Of a stretch of 64,000 nucleotides of DNA, positions 56,650-64,000 are shown piece by piece. Within the stretch, counting starts at the first letter, position 1. Every line of letters begins with the position of its first letter. This DNA comes from Auricularia sp. M13 (lineage: Eukaryota; Basidiomycota; Agaricomycetes; Auriculariales; Auriculariaceae), in contig CM073197.1 in the NCBI GenBank assembly GCA_037042915.1, positions 1,860,001 to 1,924,000 of the forward strand. Reading direction: 5' to 3'. The position numbers and the translations under genes were made by a program. The notes beneath the pieces are model-generated. The model was not told the DNA's origin, made no database searches, and worked only from the letters and a program-made list of their open reading frames with translations.

Positions 56650-59490
56650 TTGCTGCTGGGGGAGCAAATGACTGATACCAGCCGCGGCCTGCGCCTGCGC
56701 CTGGGCGGCAGCGGCAGTGGTGCGCTCGTGGAAGAATTTGGCGAATCGACTTCCCTTGCTCTGACCGAACCCTGCAGCACTCTGCGGCGAGATGGGCTGG
56801 TCAGATTGCCCAGAACCGAGCATAGCAGACGAGGTGTTGATGCTTTCCAAGGGCGCAATGCCATCAGCACTCGACACCGATGGCCGTTGGACTTGACCCG
56901 CAGGGCCTCGCGTGCGACTGTCGGCTGCAGACACGAGTGGCGGGCTCATCGGACCGCGGCCAGCTGGGTCAAACGGTGAGAAAGCGCCCTGGCGGTTCAT
57001 TGGATCGGGCGAGGTAGTATCAATATTCAGGCGCGAGTTCATGTCGGGCTGGAGGATCGCCTGATTATTGACGAGGGAGGTAGATGGGGGACGGCCCGGA
57101 GCCAGGTGTTGCGACGAACCCTGCTCACGCAAAGCGGCAGACTGCGCGTGCGCTTGCAGAGTAAACAGGCGCGGTTGCTGGGGCTGGTTGATGGAAGCAC
57201 CGACAATGGCAGGGTCATTGAGCGCCTTGGCAGGAGGATATGCTGAAGACACGCCACCAGTATTGCTCTCTCGCAACATAGCCTCGAGCCTGCTGGTTCC
57301 AAAGCCATTTTCGAGAGCATGCGATGCGCCTGGTGCTGCTTTCGGGACAGTGCCATCCATGGTTGCTTGCTGTGCAAGAACTGGTGTCGATGTCGAAGCA
57401 TGAGCAGCTGATAGACCAGACTCGAAGTCAGACGTGTCGACGACGTCGTTGGGACGTGACGCTGTTGAACGGCGGACGGAGGAAGAAGAAATGCCAGCTG
57501 TGCGAAGTACCGCCTCCTCGGTTTTCATGTCCTTTCCCATAATACGTCTCAGTCCAGAGATCCCGTTCTCCTGGTCGGGCTTTGGTTGCACCGAGGAAGG
57601 AATGGCCGCAACGATGGCAGGATCTTGAACAGGTGTGGAGTTCGCGGCTGGGGGCGTCTCCTGGGCACGTTTGATCATGAGCTTGATGGTGGCGAGCTCG
57701 TCCACGCCGCCGGACTCTGCCTTTGCAGGCGCACTGGCAGTCGGCGATGCACTGGTCGCAACGCCCGTCGCTGCTTTATCCTTTTCCATCTTGCCCCGCA
57801 TTTCCTTCTTCCAGGCTTGCAAGTCGTCCATCCTGCCGTCCTCTGCGCCGCCAAGAATACCCCCAGTCGCGGCGTCGGGAACGTATGTTTCCATCCAAGC
57901 TGGTTGTTCTTTCTGGCGCTCCTTGCGCTCTTTGTCAGCCTTGTCATCTTCAGCAGCTGCGGTGCGTCGACTCTCGCGCTCTCGTCCGCCTCGTCGACTC
58001 GGCTTCGAATCGCCCTCATCGAGATCCTTGTCCCGTTTGGCGTCGCCCGATTCACGGTCGTCACGGTTACGTCTTGAGTCGCGGTCGTACGCATCGCGTT
58101 CGTCCCTTTCACCGCGGCGCTCGCGGGATCTGGCAGTTTCGCGGTGGTAGTCGTCTCGATCACGGTCGCGACGCGACGCCAAGCGCTCGTCACGACGGCC
58201 GTCGTCCCTCCAGTGGCGAGGGTCCTCATCGCGGTCGCGGTCACGTTCCCGGTCGCCAGTGTCCCGCTCACGCCCGCGTTCACGACGTCGGTCATCTTTG
58301 TCGCGCTCGTCCCGTTCGCCGCGATCTCCACGGCGATCATCGCGCTCCCGCCGACCGTCGTCACGGTCACGGTCCCGTTGACGAGATGTGTCGCGGGCGC
58401 GCTCGCGGTCTCGCCGTGGCGCATCCAAACCTGAAATTTGTTAGGAGGCACGCACAACTCAATGTCGCGTTCCGCGTCGGTACTCACGATCGCGATCGTC
58501 ACGTCCGCCCCTAGCAGCCTCGGTTCCTGCGAGGGCAGGGGTTAGCGACTGTGAAGCACGGCTGACATGTGAACAAACCTCGTCTCCAATCCTCGCTAAC
58601 GTCTCCCTTCCTCTTTGGGCCCTCTTTCACCTCTACTTTGCGTGTGCTGCTCGATGTGGTACTGGCAAGTCTCTGGGATGTCCCTGCAGGTAGATGAGGC
58701 GCAGTGTCGCGGTCGCGAGTCGCTCGAGCGGTCAGCGGCGACGTGGCAGTCCCGCTGAGACGGTCGCGGTCGTATTTGTCTGAGAGCTGAGGCACATGTC
58801 AGTGGACCATACGGGTATGTCTGAGCATGGGCGACGCACGCTGCGAAGACGCTCCCCGTCGCGGTCGCGCTCTGCAGTGTCGCGCTCTCTGTCGCGTAAT
58901 GACTGGTGCTTGAAGTTGCCCATCTGGGTAGACTGCGAATAGGAAGGCTTGAATGACGGTCTCGCGCTGGATTCGCCTTCATATTGACGTGTAAATTCAG
59001 CGTCCGTGCATGGGTTTGTGAAGTGCAGACGCGTACCATCATCACCATGGCGGAACCTGGATTGCCAGGTCAGTACAGTGGGGCAAGGGCTGGAAATACG
59101 GCATACCTCGTCCTCTCTCGGCCAGAGGGAGCGTCCGAGTCCTTTTTTAACGGTGTGGACGAAGGCTCGTAGAAGTCGCTGCAGGGCGGCCGTCAGCTTG
59201 CGGCCCTGGAAGCGCGGGTTTACTTCGACTGACCCATACCACTCTTTGAGCGACGGCATGGAGCTCGGGGCCTTGACCATGTGCGAGCTCGCCAGGCGCA
59301 GCAGTTCTGCGCGGGTGTAGACATAGAGCTTGCGCGGGCTCGCTTGCGGCGCCGGCGTAGGTGGCTCGTCTAATTCTGCGTCCGAGTCGACGAGCTCGAC
59401 GTTCGGCGCGGCTGGGGCGGCAATGGCGGTGTCGACGGTGTGCTCTGGCGCACCAGCAGGGGCCGCCGCGGGCTCCGCTGCCTCTGGCAT
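55343..59490 (-). CDS. eIF4E-transporter-like protein (4E-T), P-body component
   Basis: Starts MPEAAEPAAAPAGAPEHTVD at 59490. Residues 58-64 read YTRAELL, which fits the eIF4E-binding motif Y-x4-L-hydrophobic, and are followed by RLASSHMVKAPSSMPSLKEW. After introns there is a long region of Arg-Asp/Arg-Glu dipeptides (58120-58430). A conserved-looking block follows, PAWMETYVPDAATGGILGG and DLQAWKKEMRGKM, then LATIKLMIKRAQ and GLRRIMGKDMK. The C-terminal third is Gln/Pro-rich with a polyglutamine tract (56581-56658) and further Gln runs to the stop at 55343. The combination matches the layout of 4E-T proteins, which link capped mRNA to decay and repression in P-bodies. The RD repeats also resemble splicing factors, so the name rests mainly on the Y-x4-L motif and the PAWM block. 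Confidence 0.6.
56581..56658 (-). repeat. CAG/CAA tract encoding polyglutamine with a short polyproline break
   Basis: On the coding strand this is an imperfect run of CAG and CAA codons interrupted by four CCG codons, inside the 4E-T-like gene. Interruptions by CAA would limit slippage. Confidence 0.85.
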
Positions 59491-59839
59491 CGAGCGCTCG
59501 ACTGTGCCGTTTGGCGGACTTGGTGGTGGGAGAGAGGATTTTGTATCCGCGTGTCTCTTCCGAGCGCCCCTTGACTCTGGCTTTCCAGGTCTCTGTCCGC
59601 GGCGCGCTGTGCCATCTCAGCTTGTCTGTATTGTACTCTCAGCCTGCGCCCGAACCTGCGAGTGCTATCGTACGCCGTGGTCACGTGAAAGTCGGAATAG
59701 CGTGGCAAGGTGTCCCCCTCGACAGCCACCGAAGCCACTGCAAGCGCGCACAGAGGGACAACTGCGATCCGACCGCAGAACACAACAAAGACAATCGCCC
59801 TGCCCATTAGCTCCCGCCTCCACTCCTCGAGACAGCGCG
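59491..59839. promoter_or_regulatory. divergent region, 4E-T-like / RNA-dependent RNA polymerase
   Basis: The two start codons are 349 bases apart on opposite strands, so upstream control regions must overlap at least partly. No known site is recognised. Small open frames on both strands are treated as chance. Confidence 0.4.
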
Positions 59840-62800
59840 ATGGAGATATTCTTCAGCAATGTGCCTTTCTCCGTCACAGAGACAGAGTTCAATGTGGCAT
59901 TTGCAAGGATTCTGCACGATGATCAATTCAGAGCCTTGTAAGTCCGTCGCTTAGACATGCAAGCCGAGCCTGAGACAGCTCACCACATTCCAGTTTCATT
60001 TCAGGTCTCCCATTGAACTTCCGCGTCACATGGTTTGGCAACTCCAGGCGCGGCCAGAACACGACGGGAAAGCCTCGCGCAGGCCAGATTGGTGTCGTTC
60101 TACTGCCCACAGTCGAAGTCGCCGAGCATTTCCTAAGGTTGTATGGGCGGGCTACGGGCGGGAGGTCACAGCGACCCTTCTTCCTGCGCGACAGAGCCAT
60201 ACATTTCGCGCCAGCCAAGCCAGGCCGCCCTGCAATCAGTCAAGATATTCTATCCTTTCTGAAGGTTAGGAGCAATCATCCCCGCCTGTCATTCTGCTTG
60301 TTATTCTGACCTTAAACATCCGATGCCAGACCCATCCTTGGGAACATCCATCAGTCGCGGTCGAAAGAGAGCGAAAGGCTGCTCTTCTCGACGGCGATGT
60401 TCTCGTCAAAGCGCTCGAGTACGGCTGGCCTTGTCGAGACGGCGCTTTCTCTTGCGAGTGGAAAAACCCTTCCCTCAATCAGGCCAGCCTCATGTTCAAC
60501 GACTCGCGCAGAGAGCTCCGCTTGACTTGGGTGATCCCAGCAGAGGCCAAGAAACATGCGATTGTCATCCGCTATCCGCATATTGAGGCTATCACGGTTC
60601 CCCACAGGCAGTCTGAGACGGATTTCAGCATCTGCTTTGACTTGCGTGTCGGGCCATCCTACGAGGTGGACGTTCTGCGTGTTAACAACAATGGCTATAT
60701 TCCTCGTCGCACCCGCGTCCACACATTCTACGATGAGTTCAAGACTCAGGCGCCGTATATTTCGCGCTCCATTCGAGTCGTGTGCTACACCTCCAACGAT
60801 CTCCGCAACTTCAAACGCATGAGCGGCGTCGCAGGTCTTGTGAAACATGCCGCCATTGACTATGAGAAAGTTGAGCGCAAGCTCTTTGCGCCTTCTGTTC
60901 TCCAGCGCTACAACGCCTGGGTCGCCAAACTCGGCGAAACCCATTGGCCCATTGCTTTCCAGTGCGAGGCTATTCTGCGCTCAGGTCTAATTGATCCACG
61001 CGAAATCCTGGATCTTGCGGAGGACATTATCAAGATTGGTGCTAGGAGAGGAAGCGCGTTCACTGCCTCGGTACTTCGTTCCTTCCTCTCGGAGCTGCGC
61101 GTGTTGCCGTGGTATGCGCCGCCCTCCGGCGAGGAACACCACGACACGATCTCGGATTGTTTCATTCGCGCCCTGAAGAGGACAACACAGGAGAGTAAGA
61201 TGCCTCCGCTGGCTGCGCACGACACGCCGCTTCAGCTCCAGAAAGTGATCCTCACGCCAACCACACTGAAGCTGTCTGGACCGGAGCCCGAACAGAGCAA
61301 CAGAGTTCTGCGTAGATACGCCGACAACATCGATTCCTTCTTGCGCGTCACCTTCGCCGACAACGATGAGTATAGGTGGGCCGCTTGCATACAATAGCGC
61401 TCCTCACACAAATTCATTGACGCTGTTATGCCTTTAGTTACCATCATGACAGGGAGGTCGACATTCCCACATTTGTGAAATCGACCGTCGGAGACCCGTT
61501 GAAGAACGGCATTGTCATCGCTGGAAGGAAGTTCGACTTCCTAGCGTACTCATCCTCGGCCCTCAAAGAGCATTCTGTGTGGTTCGTGACGCCTTTCGCC
61601 GACGACGTCACGGGACAGATTCAAACAGCAAAGACGATCCGAGATGGTTTGGGGACGTTTGAGAAGGAGAAATATTGTGCGTCAATCAATTTTGGGCGCA
61701 GATTCTTTACTCATTCTGAAATAGGTGCTGCACGTCTGGGAGCTCGCATGGCACAGGCCTTCAGCGCCACAGACCCGTCTGTCGAGGTCGAGGAAATTCA
61801 AGCACTGGACGATATCCCAAGGAACAGTTCTGGGCCGCAGTGCATGACGGATGGCGTTGGTACGATGTCGCGCGAGTTTGCAGACCAGGTTTGGGACGCG
61901 TTGGAATCTCGCCGCAACAAAGGAAGGAGGCGCAGAAACCGCCCTGCTCCGAGCGCTTTCCAGATCAGGTACCAAGGCGCAAAGGGTACGTGCGAGAGTT
62001 TGCTACTTTTCCGCGGACACAGACTGATTGACTGCTCTAGGAATGCTGAGCGTCGACTACAAGTTACAGTAAGTCATCCTCAGACTGTTCTACGTCCCCC
62101 TTCCGTTCTCACCTCTTCTTCCAGAGGGAGCATCATTTGCTTGAGACCGAGTATGATCAAGTTCACCGACCTCAATTCGCGAGAGCTTGAGATCGCCCGT
62201 GCATTCGACACACCTGCGCGAATGTATCTCAACCGACCTCTCATCGTCTTGCTCGAGGGTCTTGGGATCAAACCACAGGTTTTCCTCGATCTACAGCGGT
62301 CTGCTCTTGAGGACATTCATAAGGCGGCAGGCTCTCTGGAGACTGCTGCGAGGATGCTCGAATCCCACGGTCTTGGTACCGCCTATCGCATTCCTTCTCT
62401 ATTCGGGAGTCTGCATAAATTGCGGGACAGAGACCCAGCGATAGAGCAGTTGCTGGAGACGGACGATTTTTTCGGCGAGTCATCGACTTTTCCATCAACC
62501 ATATTCGACGGGAATTGAAGTACAAAGCCCGTATCCCCGTTCCGAAAAGCTGGACGTTGGTGGGTGTGGTGGACGTACACGGTTATCTTGAAGAGGGGCA
62601 GATTTTCGGTGAGACTACAAGTTCGTTTATCGATCCGGTATTTACTTCATTGGAACCAGCTGCTGTGAAGCCAAGAGACTCAAAGAAGATGTTGTATCTG
62701 GAAGGACCAATGCTTATCACGAGGTCTCCCGTAATTCATCCTGGGGACGTCCAAATGGTACATGCCATTGGCAGGCCCCCGTTGGGCAGTCCCTTCAATT

Positions 62801-64000
62801 ACGAAGCGCTTCCAAATTGCGTCGTATTCTCGATCAAAGGTCTGTGATATCGGGTTTTTACTTGAACCTCCAGTCTGAGATTAATTGTAGGGCAACGGTC
62901 CTTGGGCTCTTGTCTGGGTGGCGGAGACTATGACGGTATGCTGCAATCAATTACTGCTGCTCTGCTACTTACAATGTCTAATAGGCGACATCTATAACGT
63001 CTGCCCTTTGAAACAATTGCATCCGCAGAGATGTTATGGCGCAGCAGAGTACGCCCGGGGCAGAGGAAGATTCTTGACCGTCCATGTGACATCGACGACA
63101 TAGCGGACTTCGTCACAGAGTGGGTAGAACCCTTGTCATCAGCCTCTACAAATGCTGACGAAGTATTATTCAGGTACATCAACTCTGATCTCCTTGGCCA
63201 TATCGCCACCAATTGGCTCCTGATTGCGGACGCGAGTGAACGAGGAATTTTCCACCCAAACTGCTTGAAACTGGCGCAGTTGCACTCCGGTGAAGATTTC
63301 AAGCTCTGGGATAACTAGACGTAACAAGCTAATACCAGATTGTACAGATGCGGTTGATTATCCCAGTACGAAATATGTTCGACGCCCTACGAACCGTGGA
63401 TAACTGATTGATGATGACCAGAGACCGGCATGCCCGTGCCTCACAAAGGCATCCCGCAACCTGAACCTGGTGTTCGACCGGATTGGCATGCAAGCGAGCT
63501 TAAAGAGCACGACAAGGACCACTATGTCAGTCACAAGGCTCTCGGCCAGCTCTTTCGCGCCATCGATCTACCCGCCCTGCCCGAGGCAGATATCGAAGCA
63601 CGAGCTCAGCGTCAGCAGAACATGGGCCGTACAGAGCTAACCGCAGAGGTTGCTCTTGCTGCACTGTCCTCTAAAGATCAGGGGAAATTGGTCAACACGC
63701 CACTCCTCTGGGTCATTCGCAGACTCGTTCGCGAACGGATCCCTCTGCGTTTCAACCAGAGAATCGTGGCAGGCATGATCCTGCTCTACAACCAGTATTG
63801 CTCCAACCTTTTGATCATATGCCAGAGCAACACAATGTCTTATGCCAAGAACGCGCAGTTGACAGAGGAGGAAGTAGTCGCTGGAACGATTGTGGCTAAA
63901 ACTCATGTTGCTCGACGACGCAAAGAAGCGATCGCCACCACCAGGGAGCAGGCAACGCGGCTTGTTCACGGTGTACGTGTTGAGATTGCTGGCGACGATA
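59840..64000 (+). CDS. RNA-dependent RNA polymerase, RNAi type (partial, runs off the right edge)
   Basis: Makes double-stranded RNA in gene silencing. From ATG 59840 the protein begins MEIFFSNVPFSVTETEFNVA. Then come LPLNFRVTWFGNSRRGQNT, LLDGDVLVKALEYGWPCRDG, KVERKLFAPSVLQRYNAWVA, GIVIAGRKFDFLAYSSSALK and EHSVWFVTPF, and, across an intron, CAARLGARMAQAFSATD. Next are LSVDYKLQ, SIICLRPSMIKF, LYLEGPMLITRSPVIHPGDV and PFNYEALPNCVVFSIKG. The catalytic DYDGD lies in SLGSCLGGGDYDGDIYNV and is split by an intron at 62936-62984. The gene continues as LGHIATNWLLIADASERGIF, HPNCLKLAQLHSDAVDYPKT and GMPVPHKGIPQPEPGVRPDW to the window edge. Two one-base jumps occur, at the six-T run 62467-62472 and the CCC at 63054-63056; adding one base at each restores the frame. 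Confidence 0.92.

Noticed and set aside
62467-63056. Programmed ribosomal frameshifting in RdRP
   Set aside because: No slippery heptamer with a downstream structure was seen, two jumps occur in one gene, and similar jumps hit unrelated genes. Assembly indels explain all of them.

Overview
The window is nuclear DNA from a basidiomycete fungus, most likely an agaricomycete. Genes are compact and interrupted by many short introns of about 45-60 bases, mostly GT-AG with a few GC-AG. Both strands are used at high density. The proteins are a typical fungal set: Aro2, Ppz-type phosphatase, trehalose-6-phosphate synthase, Cdc9-type DNA ligase, S10 carboxypeptidase, MPC1, an RNAi-type RNA-dependent RNA polymerase and an EED-like Polycomb protein. 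No bacterial operon, prophage, CRISPR array, rRNA or convincing tRNA was seen.

Layout, left to right. 0.5-9.9 kb: chorismate synthase (-), a MYND zinc-finger protein (-), a truncated isochorismatase-like relic (-), a leucine-rich-repeat protein (-), an intact isochorismatase-like hydrolase (-) divergent from dihydrofolate reductase (+), mitochondrial ribosomal protein bL36m (-) and a drug/metabolite transporter (+). 10.7-19.6 kb: a minus-strand run of Ppz phosphatase, ribosomal protein uS17, a putative seven-helix receptor-like protein and a Ser/Thr-rich single-pass surface protein. 20-29.6 kb: EED-like WD40 protein (+), mitochondrial S-adenosylmethionine carrier (-) divergent from MPC1 (+), DNA ligase I (-) and an uncharacterised protein (+). 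30.7-43.7 kb: minus-strand run of trehalose-6-phosphate synthase, a large multi-pass membrane protein, a secreted S10 carboxypeptidase and a GT31-like glycosyltransferase. 44.2-50 kb: a small two-helix protein (+), a gene-poor 3 kb stretch and an intron-rich Gfo/Idh/MocA oxidoreductase (+). 51.7-64 kb: a cyclin (-), an eIF4E-transporter-like protein (-) and, divergent from it, an RNA-dependent RNA polymerase (+) that runs off the right end.

Most genes are unrelated housekeeping functions. Three divergent neighbour pairs could share a promoter: isochorismatase-like/DHFR, SAM carrier/MPC1 (both mitochondrial inner-membrane carriers) and 4E-T-like/RdRP (both small-RNA and mRNA-fate factors).

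In at least eight conserved genes the reading frame jumps by one base, usually at a short homopolymer, with good protein similarity on both sides. This pattern fits residual indel errors in the assembly better than biology. Gene models below are given from inferred start to inferred stop, across introns and across these jumps. Protein identifications come from reading translated exons by eye, not from database searches.
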